This document shows, piece by piece, positions 1-12,260 of a stretch of DNA of 64,000 nt; within the stretch, counting starts at the first letter, position 1; the number at the start of each line of letters is the position of its first letter. Position numbers and translations under genes: made by a program. The DNA is from Heliocybe sulcata. Taxonomy: Eukaryota > Basidiomycota > Agaricomycetes > Gloeophyllales > Gloeophyllaceae. The notes beneath the pieces are model-generated. The model saw only the letters and a program-made list of their open reading frames with translations, searched no databases and was not told the origin of the DNA. The stretch is taken from positions 385,001 through 449,000 of the forward strand of contig ML213521.1 of NCBI GenBank assembly GCA_004369045.1. Direction: 5' to 3'.

Positions 1-671
1 GATTTCAATCGCGTCGTTGACCGTAAGAGATCAGTCATGGCAGGAGATATCTCTATATCCTCCCCGAATGCCAGGTGCGTGAGGTGATCAAAGTATGGGG
101 AGATCGTCGACAGTATACCGTGGCTAACAACATGACTCTCTTCGAACAACGGCGCATAGGTGACCATGCTCAGCCGGGGGCACTTTGCGAGCAAGCAGTC
201 CAGAGACGCAGTGAACGCGTCAGAGCAGATATCAGGCACGGCGCACCCAACAATGATACTCGAGATCATACTCGACAGCTGTGCGTCCGTCGTCTCCTCC
301 AGTGTGCGCAGCAAAGCTGGAATCTGGCCGACACGGCGCAGCGCGACGTGCTTGTAGAGGAACTCGACGCCCACAGCCCACCACGACTTGCATACGCGAA
401 CTACGGATTTCTGGTCGCGAACCATGCGTGACCATGGCGAGTTGGGTCCTTGGGTGATCGACGGATCGAGCAGATCAGGAGGTCCGAAGCAATGGCCGAG
501 TATGATCCTCAGTATTTCGGGGGGTAATTTCAGAATTCCAGCTCTGGTAGACGAGACCGTCTCTGGCAATAATACGCCGCAATCAATATGAAGCTGCAGA
601 GATGCTGTCCATCGTCACTTACCAGATACTCGTACCTCTTCGCGTTGCGCAGCCTGTCCATCGACTATCAT
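1..671 (-). CDS. F-box domain protein, 5' part (cut by window edge)
   Basis: The start (ATG at 671) and first two exons of an F-box protein are visible. Exon 1 is 671-623 and ends after one base of a codon. A 60-bp intron (622-563, GTAAGT to TTGCCAG) follows. Exon 2 runs from 562 to the window edge without a stop. The protein starts MIVDGQAAQREEV, then has an F-box-like stretch from about residue 24 (LPPEILRIILGHC), a segment SPWSRMVRDQKSVVRVCKSW and FLYKHVALRRVGQIPALLRT. That layout is typical of the large Agaricomycete F-box families, in which the F-box is followed by a poorly conserved leucine-rich substrate-binding part. F-box proteins link substrates to Skp1-cullin ubiquitin ligases. The C-terminal part lies outside the window, so the substrate-binding region cannot be judged. 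Confidence 0.75.
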
Positions 672-993
672 TGCGATCCTTCGTCTCCGTCAAACTTTGA
701 TAATAATTGGTAGAAGCGGCCACTTAACCGCCAGGTATCCTCCGAGTCTTTATGGATGATCGATGAGTCTTGAGGGACGTTGTCGCAGGTGGTGGCTGCT
801 TGAAGAGAAGGGATACGATCATGTACGTAGTCGGCTTCAGCCACTACTATGACAGGTATACTCTCGTCCTTTACGGCTTGTTGGGGCACTAATAGAACTA
901 CTCATAGAAGGCTCAACCCCGCCATACTACCGTATCAGCCCTAGAATACATACTGAAGGCTACTCGCTGTAAGCGAATGGACGGTGACAACCC
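672..993. other. Intergenic, no gene seen
   Basis: This 322-bp spacer lies between the F-box start and the GPI18 stop, both on the minus strand. It should hold the F-box promoter and the GPI18 3' end. An open frame at 889-668 on the minus strand has no family resemblance. Confidence 0.5.
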
Positions 994-2521
994 TCAAGCA
1001 GGTGGTAAACCTGTGGTCCAAAGCACAGTACTAACAGCACCCCACACAACGCTCCACCAGACCCACATCTTGCCCCAATTCCAGACTTGCTGTTCTGACA
1101 ACTTCCTCTCATTATCCGCTCGCTCTACAGGTGTTGCCTTCTCCTTCGCTCTATCTCCTGACACAGGCTCTGCCTTCATGTGTTCTTCAGGCGCTCTCTG
1201 CGAACCCAGCTGCTTTCTGCGCATCACCGGTCGCTTCTCGGAAGTGTTATTGCGCACCAGTAACCACACAGCCGCCCAATAGACGACAGGCATAGACGGC
1301 GCAATGCGAAGGATAATCTGCACGTGCGATGCGAGGAGGAGAGTCGAGGTCAAGACGAACGAGTGGATAACGAAAGGCGTCAGTTTCGCATTGAGAAAGG
1401 GATCCGACGACGCTTTCGCAGCTCCGGTCTCTCGTAGCAGAGTCTCATAAATGTTCGGACCGCGACGGGATAAGTGGAACCAACAGAACGCAAAAATAAT
1501 GGCATAAACAGGAGCTGCCATCAGGAAGTTGGGGACCTGACTGAAGTGCCAGTAGTGCAGAAAGCCGTTGTCCCAGTACTCTGCCTGGACGTACGCATAG
1601 ATGGATGGCGGGAAGCTGGAGCACCAGAGAGGAGGCGATGAGGAGAAGCAGAAGAGACGATAAGCAGACGCTTGATATAAGACGAGAGGGGAAGCCACGA
1701 TGAGGCTAAGGGACGCGGCGTAACCCAGGGTCCCGAGACGAGGCTGGACGGGTAATGAGAAAATTTAGTGAGGCAGAACACAGAGTACATACCCTCTCGT
1801 GTCGGAGGAGCGGCTGTACGAGTACTGGCCAGACAATATAGCCTGCTAGTAATACACCATTTGACCGGAAGGTGGTCGCGACCGCAAAAAACGCTGCCGC
1901 ATGGAGGTAGCGCGACCTAAGACTAGCAAGCATCCCTTCCTTGCGTCGAACATCAATATCACTCTCCTGAATGTTCAAGATGAAGTAGGACGGCTCACCT
2001 TTGTACGATAGGTACGTGAAGAATGGCTCCGTATACGGTGCATATCGCAGTGTAGCAGGACTGCTGGGAATCAGCGACAGCAAAGCACACAGATAGGCAA
2101 TCCTTTGAGACCCAAACACTTCGAGGCTCAAGTCGTACAGAAGCATAGTGCTATCGCATGCCATAGCCGCCATTGCCCCTCCTTGTAGGATATTTGCCAT
2201 GTCGCTTCCCCCGATCCCAAGACCACTCTTGAGCAGTCCCAGCAATTGACCAGCGTACCGCATAACCCCAGCTATACCAGGAAAGAATGCCCACTCGTAT
2301 TCATAGACATATCCTTCGTTCGCGATATGACTGAAGTGGAAGACGTCCCATCTCAGCAATGCGGACGTCAGTCGCAACGTAGAGGGCTGTAGGACGGCAT
2401 GAGCACCCGAGTCGAAGACAGGCAAGAAGGAAGAGATGTAGACGAGGCAGAGGATGAGAAGGCGCGAAACGAGGGAGAACAGGTAAAGGCGAGTGCGTGG
2501 CGAGGTGAGGGAGGAGGGCAT
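994..2521 (-). CDS. GPI18: GPI mannosyltransferase 2 (GPI18 / PIG-V)
   Basis: This is the ER membrane enzyme that adds the second mannose to the GPI-anchor precursor. Exons are 2521-1999, 1935-1793 and 1743-994. The two introns are 63 bp (1998-1936, in frame) and 49 bp (1792-1744). The product is about 471 residues, close to the usual 450-500. Family signatures seen are the lumenal RWDVFHFSHIANEGYVYE with the AFFPG motif, FAVATTFRSNGVLL, and YWDNGFLHYWHFSQVPNFL. Several hydrophobic segments follow. The 63-bp intron has no stop and would otherwise insert 21 residues inside the region equivalent to the human LTFGGLLCLEQG stretch, so it is inferred from alignment. The start was chosen at MPSSLTSPRTRLYLF because it directly precedes the first membrane helix. 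Its ATG is only 83 bp below the cullin stop, a very tight tandem arrangement. Confidence 0.88.
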
Positions 2522-2604
2522 CGAATCAAGGCAATTCCCGATGCGAGTCGGCAGTCGACAGACAACCTTCAAATTCTCATAACATACACAATATAGCACA
2601 ACAT

Positions 2605-5580
2605 TCAAGCTACGTAGATATACAGGTTCATATCATCCTCATCTCGTCTCATATACTCCTGCTCCAGCAGCGACGCAATGCGCTGTTTGATAGAGCTCAC
2701 TTCGGGCACGAAGTGTTTCTTGACAGCGTCCACGGTATCATTCTTGAGCTGCTCGTACCGCATCTGCTTCTTCGCCTTCATGATACGGACGATCGCGGCA
2801 TCGAGGATGTGCTTCCGGTCGCCTTCAATCGCGGTCTGGGTACGCTTCGCTTCCTCGGGCTGGGCAGTAGTGTATTAGCTACTCGGCTGTCCAGATATCG
2901 GGGGAAGTGGAACATACCGTTTCTTTGACTTGAATAGAGTTGATATGCACCCTTGGCCTGGGGTCCGTGAAGCCCGCGTTATAGTAGAACACGTCCCCAT
3001 CATTAACGTCAGGGCCGGCAGGCTTCTTCTTTAATACCTTCTTCTTTCCGCAGGCAAGACTCTGCAACGTACGACGCAGCTGCGCATCCTCTAGATCAAA
3101 TTTCCCGGTTGAGCTTAGTATTTATTTCACCCGGATACCCCAAATGACATACCCATACGCACTGACGTCTGGATGTCAATGAAAGGGATTTCGTCTACAT
3201 CATTAAAGTGCAGCAGTATAACAGCCTGGTGCAGGCTGACGGACAAATCCTTCGGGCCGGCTTTGAATTGCGCCTTCAGGTTGGCAGTGCCGAGATTGTG
3301 GTCCCACTCGAGCTTTCTTCCCTGGTGTTTGTTCTTATAGAACGTGGCGAAGCGGTTCAGCTGGTCTTGCATCTATCCAGTGGTAACGTCAGTACCTACG
3401 GGAGCGGGACCATATCCGGATATACTTACAGAAGGAGGCAAGTCGATGGTTGCACTGGCCGTGAATGGCCAAACGCTCTGCTGCAGTACGGTAACGGACA
3501 ACCTATGGGCAGGACTGTCCGGGGAAAGCTTCTCGTGGAACTCGTGCAACATGTCCTTGGAAAGAGCAAGATCCTTGAACATGTCATCGCCCGTCTCAAA
3601 CTCGGGATCGAATTCTAGTGATCACCACCTTAACAGCTTTCCAAAGGATGGAAGGTAAGATCACTACTCACGTTCCTTCAACTTCTTCAGGACAGCCTTC
3701 TCAAAATCATCGGATGCACTCCTTTGCAACAACAACCGCTTAGCCAGCCCTCTCCGGTAGAACGTCCTGAACACGTCCTTATCATCCGTAAACCGGTACA
3801 GGGACAGCGCCTTGTCCAGAGCAAGGTCAAACTCCTCATCGCTCGCACCCTTCTGACCGCGCCGCATTGCTCTGTCGAGATATTTCGCGATCATTTCCGC
3901 AGGCTTCCTCCGGCGAGCCTTAAACCCGTGCTGGAATGCGTCGAGAAGGGCATAGCTGAACTCCTTGCTGGGCTGCTTGACGAGCGGTGGTTGTCGGGAG
4001 TCCGAGGTAGATGGCTGAGCTGAGGAAGATTTGTCGCGGATAGTGTCGACGAAAGCCGCGGATATGACTGTCTCAGCGAAGTCTTTGCATTCGAGGAGGC
4101 GGTCGACCATTTCTTCGTCCCTTGCTTCGTCTTTGACGATTAATTTCACGCTTTCCTGTAAGAGGTGTGGTTAAAAGGGTAGTATGTCAGGATAGTGCAC
4201 GATTCTACCTGTAGGTATTCCTTGAAAGAGTTGGCTAGTACCTTCTGTCCGCTTGCTCTCGAGAACAAGTCGTACAGATCGGCCAACTCATCGAGCGATT
4301 TGTTATCCATACACGCCGGCAATGCTACAGAGGTTGTCGTGTTGAGGCATGAGGACATTCCACATTAAGGACGTCCACTCACCATGCGCAGCCAACCACT
4401 TCAGTCGCCCATTCAACAGCTGCTTCTCCGTCATCTCCTTCACCAAATCCCAGCTTCCGGGAGACAGCACCTCCCTAGAGCGCTGTTCTTCCTCTTGAAT
4501 GCGTATCTTACAGTGTTTGGCAAACTCCCGTGCATGCCCACATGTCTCATGCAGGCGTTGCGACTCGGCAATATAGTAGGTCTCTGTAAACTCCAAGTAC
4601 GGTCGCTCCATCATCGGGACATATTGCTCGTAGACGTATAGATGATTGATGAGCTCCTGAAAGCGCGGTCGGAGCTCGTGGACCGCTCTGAATGTAATGG
4701 TGAAATATCGCCCTGCGAGTGAGGCGAGGACACCCACCTGTTCTCACGTTCGTAAACAAGCCAGTCTTGAATTGCTTTGTTCAGCCGCTCCCTAATTTCC
4801 GCATTGGAGAATATGCTTATAGTGAACTTGCTGTTGGCCAGCTCACTACAGGGAGTCAAATTGACATGGCGGGGCCTGAACCAGACATAACTCACCGAAT
4901 ACGCCTTGCATTCTTGGAGATCAAATACTTCTGGTCCAAGTGCGTCAAGAGAGATTGCAGTAAAGCCTGACCGGTCAATTCGCTTAGGTAGCTCCTTACA
5001 AGCCCGTTTACGTACTCACCACTTGCTTCTCAAACCAACTGCAAGCTTCGACGAAGGGAGTAATCCACTTAATATCTTCTTCTCGGCCCTCGATGAGGAG
5101 TCTTGCGAGTCCTCCAACACAGCGGTCGAGCTCCCTGTTCAGCCTTTCATACACGTCCTCGCCTCTGTTGGCAACGTCCACTAGAGTCTGGCAGGCCGTG
5201 TAGCTGCCTTCATAGCTCAGCGGCAACTTCTCTTGTGGATCCTTCGTCAAGACTACTCTGATGCATCGTTGTAGCTTGGTCAGAGCGTCATCGAACTGCC
5301 GCTGCGACACGGGCTTAACTGCTGGTGCTTAGTTGGCCGTACCACCTTAACCACAGCACATACACATACTGGATTCGCCAAGGATCCTTATACTGCGCGA
5401 ACCTCTTGTGTCATCGCGGTCATTTCGTCTCGATCTATATGCAGAAGCAGTGTCAGATCCGGGATCCAAACGTGCTTTCTTGTGCGGAGGAGATGCAGAC
5501 CCGTTGTCTGCTACCGTCGTCTGAAAAGTCGAAAAGGCCTTCGATGCCTTAGGAAAGCTGAGCAGCGTTATAATATCCAT
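2605..5580 (-). CDS. CUL4: Cullin-4 type cullin (ubiquitin ligase scaffold)
   Basis: Scaffold subunit of a cullin-RING ubiquitin ligase, by similarity CRL4 (DDB1-DCAF). E2/RBX1 bind at the C-terminus and the adaptor at the N-terminus. Eleven exons: 5580-5370, 5318-5020, 4966-4896, 4845-4738, 4687-4383, 4324-4209, 4155-3672, 3614-3430, 3372-3153, 3090-2918, 2859-2605. They sum to 2427 nt, about 808 residues. Landmarks are cullin repeats from about residue 75, KPAEMIAKYLDRAMRRGQKG, DKDVFRTFYRRGLAKRLLL, MFKDLALSKDM, LRRTLQSLACGK, and the neddylation helix LDAAIVRIMKAKK whose lysine is the expected NEDD8 site. It ends in the winged helix EYMRRDEDDMNLYIYVA. LACGK, VKET and the length favour CUL4 over CUL1 or CUL3. 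The first 60 residues are low-complexity, as in other CUL4s. An SPO22, UTP18 or other partner relation with neighbours is not suggested. Confidence 0.9.
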
Positions 5581-7010
5581 CGGTCAAGGCAGTCCGCCCG
5601 AGAATGCTTGATGTACCGAGCAGGTCGCGATCTGCAGCAGTCGCTAAATTATTTGCCACTATTGTTTGCCGCCACAATTCCCGTATATGGGTCCCGTATC
5701 CTGCATTCACCAATACCAACTTGGTTCCTCAGGCATAAATAAGGGACCTTAGTCTAACGCCTAGCCTAAATGAGTACTTTGTGCCACATTTCTGCTCATC
5801 AGGTTGTCGCGCAGGGGGGTCATCATACTCATTATAACGTAGTAGGCGGCGTTAACTCCCGCTAATACCGCTGTCCAGTCATCGCCCCGCCACCAAGTAA
5901 TCCTAACCCAAAGTGAGGATGAAACGCGTGTCCCATTACTTCTAACACCGGCTATACTACCCTGCATGGTCAAGCAGCGCAAGAAACATGAGGTCATGAA
6001 TCCCTTCCTCACAGACCTCGACCAAAGATGCAGGTTGGGTGTCTAGACGATCGTCTACGGCAAGAATCAAAGAGCCGTGCGGTGGATGCGATGGAAGCAT
6101 ATGGGGATATACTATGTGGCCCTCGGTCAACCCAGAAGCATAAGATTGCAACCAGCGCTAGCCACAAGAGAACTTCTGGGACGTGATAGGCGATGAATGA
6201 AAGGTATAAAGGGGGTGCGGGATATTACAGGTATAGGCAGTAATACAACACGCCGCGCGCAAAGGTACATAACCTATACGGTAGGTCCGCTCGTATATGC
6301 ACACAAAATTAAACGTGCAGAAGACAAACAAGCATGGATCTAGGCATGGTTAGCCACCAGCCCAGCTCGCGACAAAGAGAGCAAGTGCCGTCTCGCGGAT
6401 AAGTCCGGAAACACGCAAAATAAAGAAAGACATAGCAGGCTATGATTGACAGCGGAAGCAGACAAAAGAGGTGCAGGATCAATAGGACGACAGCGCTTGC
6501 CAGGCATTCATTGAGCGGCGCCCAGCTAAGTGAATTGTCCAATTGGGCCTTCAAGCGGAATGGCGTAAAACAGTGAAGTGCCGGAGATCACCATTTCATA
6601 GCATGATTTCTCGAATCTGAGGGATTGGACGGAAATAGCATAGAGGTTAAGACTCGTGTGAGCATCTACCCGTCCTAAGAACGATTCGAGGAAACTCACA
6701 TTCTTGCTTATAATGGCACTGTCCACATCGGGAAGAAGGGCAATGCATTTGTGATCGGTGCAGCGCCGAGAGTTGATCGACGAAGGAGTTGACATGGAGT
6801 TTATCGCGCACACATAGCAAAAAGAGGGGAAATGAGTTAACCATTAACGACGGAACAACGCATGCAAAACGGATCAAACTCGTGGAAGTGTGCCGCCCCC
6901 GAGTTGTGGCGTGGCTCCGGGGAGGTCGGAGAGAAATCAAGAGAGTGGATGCATAGTACAAGCGTGAAAATGCGCAAGAGAGGAACGACGACAGAACGGC
7001 ATGAACGCAA
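5581..7010. other. Intergenic, no gene seen
   Basis: 1.4 kb lies between the G-alpha stop and the cullin start. It should contain the cullin promoter and the G-alpha 3' UTR. Several 60-95 codon open frames exist on both strands, for example 6151-5957 and 6012-5761 on the minus strand. None resembles a known family or joins plausibly by splicing. Confidence 0.5.
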
Positions 7011-8714
7011 TCATATGAGCGCAGCATTCTCGAGATTGCTTCGCAGAGTGATGCTGCAGCCCGGGTGGAAAGAGAACGCGATGAGCGGGGATAGCGGCAA
7101 TGAACAATGGAACGTGGGAGACAAGAAGGGATTACTCACTCTACAGAGGAATCAGGGTGGTCAGGACGGCGATTATGAGAACGAGAGTGGATCGGACATA
7201 CCTTCTACTGCAGCCATTACTACCCGCAACATCGCCGTGTCCGTTGCTGTTGTTAGACTTGGAAGCATGTCAACGATCAGTCGCTGCGCAGCTGCCGCTA
7301 TGCGACGCAGTCGGAGTTCGTTTCACTTACTGGATGTAAATCTCCCGCTCCTTGGCTCCCGCCTTCTGTGCTAGCCGAGAGAACCGTCTCTTGAAGTATT
7401 CGCGGCCAGCACGTACATCACCCGGTTCACCGTCAAAATCCTGCAACACCGTTGTAAGTCCCAATGGAGGAGTCGATAGGGGATATGTACTTACAGGGAA
7501 GTAGTTCTTGATATTGGAATGTGCTATTCTCTTCTCGAAGAGGTCGTTCTTGTTGAGGAACAAGATCTGATTACCGCATTGGTTATGTGCGGATGTACTG
7601 AGACGAGAAAGAACATACTATAGACGTCGACTTAAACCATTGTGAATGGCATATTGAGTCCCATATCGTCATAGCATCTTGCATTTGATTCTATAACGGC
7701 AACACCGTCAGAATTATGGAAAGGCACATGCTGTAGACCTTACCGCATCCTTGTCTTCGACCAGGCATTGATCGTAACCACTCAGGCTGACCAGAAATAG
7801 TATACTCGTAACGTCCTGGAAGCAATGAATCCACTTCCGCCGCTCGCTCTTCTGACCACCGACGTCCACCATGAGCATCTCGTGGTCCTTGAGCTGGAAC
7901 ATCGTCTCGGTAATACCAATTGTCCGTGCACGACAATGTACAATGTCCAACTCATTTGGTTGGTAATCTGGATTGAACAAGCGGTCGAGTTGTGGGAAGA
8001 AGTACTCCAGGCTGTTATGACGGGGAAGCCGTCAGACACACGAGGCGAGGAATACACTGAAAGCTCACTTCTCTGGCAGCGCAGCCTCGTTACCTCTGCT
8101 GTACGCCTTCTGCAGATTTTCGTCTTCCCATAGACTCTTCAGAGGCTCGTAGAAAGATTCCGGGAATGACTCATGATCCTTAATGTCCACAGCGTTCTCA
8201 ACGAGCTCGACATGCGGCTGATTCGCTTCCGAGACATGAAGCTCCATGTCCTCCATCGCCAGTAGGACATTCTGCAGTCCATGTGTAAGGTTGTTGAAGA
8301 CAAGTTGACGATAGGACTCGACTTCTTGCGGGGTGAAGGGGACTTTGTGGATGAGGCGCATTTGCTGCAGGAGATCATCATGTTCGACGCCGCCGCAAAA
8401 ATAATTTTGATGCAGACAAGCATACCTTCAGGATGGTCGATTTGCCGGAGTCTCCGGAGCCTAGCAGCAACACCTGGATAACGTTGGTAATGATACCCAC
8501 GGAGTTTAGAAACCAACCAATACCTTGACCTGCGATGCTAGCTTCGCTTTTGCCTTGCGACAGCGTATCAGAACAGTATTCGGCCAAGCAGCGTGCCCGC
8601 CGCAGGGTCTGCCACAATAATGCTCACCTCCTTCAACTCCTTTTCAACCTCCCTGTTGCGCCTCTTCTCGTCCTCCGACATCTCTACACCGCTCGAAGAC
8701 ATGCACGCGCCCAT
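7011..8714 (-). CDS. Heterotrimeric G-protein alpha subunit
   Basis: GTP-binding alpha subunit that couples plasma-membrane receptors to cAMP or MAPK signalling. Exons: 8714-8628, 8553-8524, 8473-8426, 8364-8069, 8011-7744, 7690-7619, 7566-7495, 7440-7331, 7257-7202, 7140 alone, 7053-7011. They sum to 1083 nt, 360 residues, the normal length. N-terminus MGACMSSS carries the Gly2/Cys4 lipidation pattern. G1 is GSGDSGKS (Asp where Glu is usual). Switch I is CRARTIGITE, keeping the catalytic Arg and the Mg-binding Thr. G3 is DVGGQKSERRKW with the catalytic Gln, G4 is NKND, G5 is TTATDT. The last exon gives ITLRSNLENAALI, a receptor-contact tail without the cysteine modified by pertussis toxin. 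Reaching that tail in frame needs a one-base exon at 7140. The subgroup (GPA1-4) cannot be settled by eye. Confidence 0.93.
7140..7140 (-). other. Putative 1-nt exon of the G-alpha gene
   Basis: A single A (minus strand) sits between a complete 61-bp intron (7201-7141, GTATGT to CTGTAG) and a complete 86-bp intron (7139-7054, GTGAGT to CTGCAG). Joining G from the upstream exon, this A, and C from the last exon makes a GAC codon. Translation then runs into ITLRSNLENAALI and a stop, the expected G-alpha tail. Skipping the base shifts the frame and loses the tail. This is inferred from splice consensus and family alignment; no transcript data are available here. Confidence 0.75.
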
Positions 8715-10258
8715 GATTAAGCAGATATGCTAGAGTAACGAATAGAAGGAGGTAGACGCCGGATGAAGAGGGCCGCTATACAGCAGAGGAGAGCAGACAG
8801 GAGTTAGAGCCTTGACGCAGAACCACTAAGAGCTATTCGTCGTCGCCGTTCGAGCTGCCCCGTTGTGATGAGAGCTGTGGGTACGCAAGATCATGATTCA
8901 GACAGCTAATCTGATGCGAGGAGCAGTGCTCACCGCGCGTGACGTCTGCGAGGAATAATTAGACGAATGCAAGAGATAATTTAGAGCGGAAAGACGGTAA
9001 ACGGAAAGGGAATATGTGGACAGCAGCGACGCGCTGGGAAAGGGAGAATAATACAAGACGACGCTCGTAATGAAGGAGGAGGGCTTAGGCGCTACTGTCG
9101 GTACGGCTTCTGCCGGCCGGACTTTGACACGTTCATTTATACATTTTCCTCCTTTGGCTATTCCCGACCCTGCTTCGCCAACAAGGTGTATCGAACGCCG
9201 TTTCACTCACAGTATTACAGGAGACAGGCATACATCCTGTGGATGGCAAATCTGCAGTCTGAACATACCAGTCTCGGACTCGGCGTTGGACTCCAGCGAT
9301 TCCCCAGGGTCAAACGGAAACAGAACTTCTATCAGAATCAGTCACAATATTAGGACGATCAATACCCATAAGCCGAGGAACCAGGAACAATAATTGTGAC
9401 GACCATGATATCGCACCAAGACGTCCGGATAATGATAGGTCAGTAACCGGTCAGTATCCGAACTTCAGCGCTTCAGCTGTGATCCTGACCGAGTAATCAG
9501 ACGTGCCACGTCAGGTATAACCATAATCGCGCATCCTCACGAGGTTGCTGTCATTTTGAACAGCGATTGGCTGTATTATTTGTCAACATATCGGGGTGAA
9601 CTGAGAGTGGTCTCAGTGCATAGCCATGCATTGCGGACATCCATGCAGGACGCTGTCGGCGAGCAATCACTGGAACAGGGTAGCCTGGCGATGTGTGGCT
9701 GAGGAGAGGAGCGTGTGAAGTCTGCTGGTCATTTTATTAATCTGTCAATCGCTCTGCAACTGACAGGATTCTAGTGCAGTTTAAATACGACGATAGCATC
9801 TCGAATTTAGTCCTTAGCTCCGCGGAAACCGTGGAACATTTCTAGCGAATCTGAAGCGGTCACCTTCCTCTATAAGCCCTACTTAGGCGTCTCCGTTTCG
9901 TGTCGCGTACGGGACCCGCAAGGCCATCTATTGGAAACCATCAGTGGATGAATAGCAACAGCTCCATGCCTCAAGGTTCGCTGGCCATGGTACTGCGGAT
10001 CGACCCTGCTAAAGCCAGTACCTATAAGAAGACGTTACTGATGGTTGTTTTGTCTACGTTACCTGGACATCAGAGCTTTCTCTGAAGCTCTGAAGCCAGC
10101 GGTCGGAATTTGGAAAAGGGTGCCATTCCATATTAGGACTGTGGCGGGAATGAGAGCGCAAGCAGAGGCAAAGAATATTGTGGCCTGTTCTCACGCTTCT
10201 GAAATTGTTTTCCACAAGTTCACTTCAGTTAACAATCGTGTCTTACTGAAGTATCTTG
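8715..10258. other. Divergent intergenic region between the G-alpha and UTP18 genes
   Basis: 1.5 kb separates two diverging starts, so it should hold both promoters and the 5' UTRs. Open frames here (for example 9070-9393 plus, 9206-8898 minus, 9900-10085 plus) show no family features. I see no RNA gene. Confidence 0.5.
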
Positions 10259-12260
10259 ATGGGTAAACACGCACGCAAACGACAAAGGACAGGACAGGCG
10301 CATCATGAAGAGTCGCAACCACTTGGCTCAGTAATCTCAGTCTTCGACAACTCCGCAAAGGACGATGAGGAACGCAGGCTCGAGAGCATGCTCTTTGGAA
10401 CACCGTACCTTCCTGCCAAGAAGCCTGAGCGTAATGTACTGGCCGTCTCGGACGATGAGGAGAAGGACGTGCGACAAGAGGGTGGAGGAAGAGAGCTCGA
10501 ACATCTTTTGGACACGGACGTGAGTTTGAACCCCCTTGCTAGGAATATCTCAACTAATGGCTCAGCCGTCCCCAAGCTATTTTTCGTAGATGATACAGCA
10601 CCATCCGGGGTGGATATTTCTACCAGAGCCGAAGTAGCAGATGATGAGGATGTGTCGCAAGCTGAAGAAGACGAGGACTCATCTGAAGGTTTAGGCAGTG
10701 GCACCTCAGGCGAAGAGGAGGAAGCGGACGAGACCACTGTGGATGCGCACCCTGGGCCCGGTTTTCCTAAGTCTCGAAAAGCGCCAGCATGGGCAGACCC
10801 CGACGATCAGCAGATCCACGTCTCGCTCTCCTCCAACAAACGCCTCCGCAAGCTCCGTGATGCACCGACCGAGGACACGGTCGGCGGACGCGAGTACGAA
10901 CGGCGGCTGCGACGTCAGTTCGAGAAGATCAACCCTACACCAGAGTGGGCGGTCAAGGCGCGGAAGCAAGCGAAGCGGTGGAGGTCCGATGGTGAGAGTG
11001 AAGGAGACGCAGAGCACGTGGAGGATCTGTCTGCGTCAACGGATGGAATATTGAGCGCGGGGAAGAAGTCGAGAGGTTTGCCTCAAGGTACACTTGCGAT
11101 CGAGCGATTGAGGGATGCGAATATCTCTGCGAAAGCTGAGGGGGAGATCAAGGCTGTCCAGTTTCACCCATCCCCTCGAATACCGGTCATGTTGACGGCG
11201 AGTACTGACAGGCGCCTGCGGTTATTCAATGTGAGTTGTGCCATGTCTATATCCCGGCCCCTAATGCGTATAATGATTACATAGATCGACGGACATTCTA
11301 ATCCCCATCTCCACACCCTCCATATACCCTCACTGCCTCTCACAAACGCTCTGTTCCACCCGGATGGCACGTCTGTCCTGCTTACAGGCCCACGGCCCTT
11401 CTATTACACGTACGATCTACAATCAGGGGCGAGCCGCCGCTCCCCGCGGGGACTATGGGGGACGACGTTCGCCAATAGTGCCCCCTCGGCGCAGGACGCC
11501 AGCATGGAGACGTGTGCATTTAGTCCCAGCGGGGAAGTACTCGCCGTCGGCGGCCGGCGGGGATACGTGCACCTCGTAGATTGGCAGAGTGGCGCCGGGC
11601 AGGTTGTGGGCAGTGTGAAGATGAATGCTGGAGTAAGGAGCGTGTGGTGGGCGCGAGGAGGCGAGGGTCGAGAGTTGATGACTCTTAGTGATGACTCGGA
11701 AGTGTACGTCTGGGATGTAGGGGAGCGGAGATGTGTGAAACGGTGGAGGGAGGATGGCGGGTTTGGCAGTCGTATTATGTCGGGTGATAATAAGGGGGAG
11801 TACCTTGCTATCGGGTGCGTGTTTCAATTCATCACTTGCTCTCAGCTGAGTTTGACGAACTGGCCCAGCTCGAGTACGGGTTTTGTGAACGTGTATAGTC
11901 GCGCCTTGTCTACCTCGGATAAGCCGAAGCCTTTGAAAACCATCGGGAACCTAACAACGTCCATATCATCCCTGAAATTCAATCACGATGCTCAAGTCCT
12001 TGCCATGGCTAGTAATACGAAAAAGGATCAAATGCGTCTGGTTGGTGACCCTTCCGGCTCTGTTACTGCGTTGTCTGACCGCTCTCTCGATACAGATCCA
12101 TTTACCCTCGCTGACGGCATTCTCTAATTGGCCTACGTCCAGCACCCCACTAGGTCATGTTACGACTATAGACTTCTCGCGAGCAAGCGAATACGTCGCA
12201 ATTGGCAGTAGTCGTGGTCGAGTTTTGCTATACCAATTGCGAAATTATATCAGCCAATGA
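10259..12260 (+). CDS. UTP18: UTP18, U3 snoRNP-associated WD40 protein
   Basis: Nucleolar component of the small-subunit processome (UTP-B module) needed for early 18S rRNA processing. Exons are 10259-11230, 11285-11814, 11869-12040 and 12096-12260, with introns of 54, 54 and 55 bp. They total 1839 nt, 612 residues, close to yeast Utp18. The N-terminal 250 residues are charged and acidic (long Glu/Asp runs), as usual. Next comes the family segment QFEKINPTPEWAVKAR, then WD40 repeats beginning GEIKAVQFHPSPRIPVMLTA and continuing through LFHPDGTSVLLTG, CAFSPSGEVLAVGG and LMTLSDDSEVYVWDV. It ends with HLPSLTAFSNWPTSSTPLGH and GSSRGRVLLYQLRNY. The ATG at 10259 opens MGKHARKRQR, a basic nucleolar-type start. 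Confidence 0.9.
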
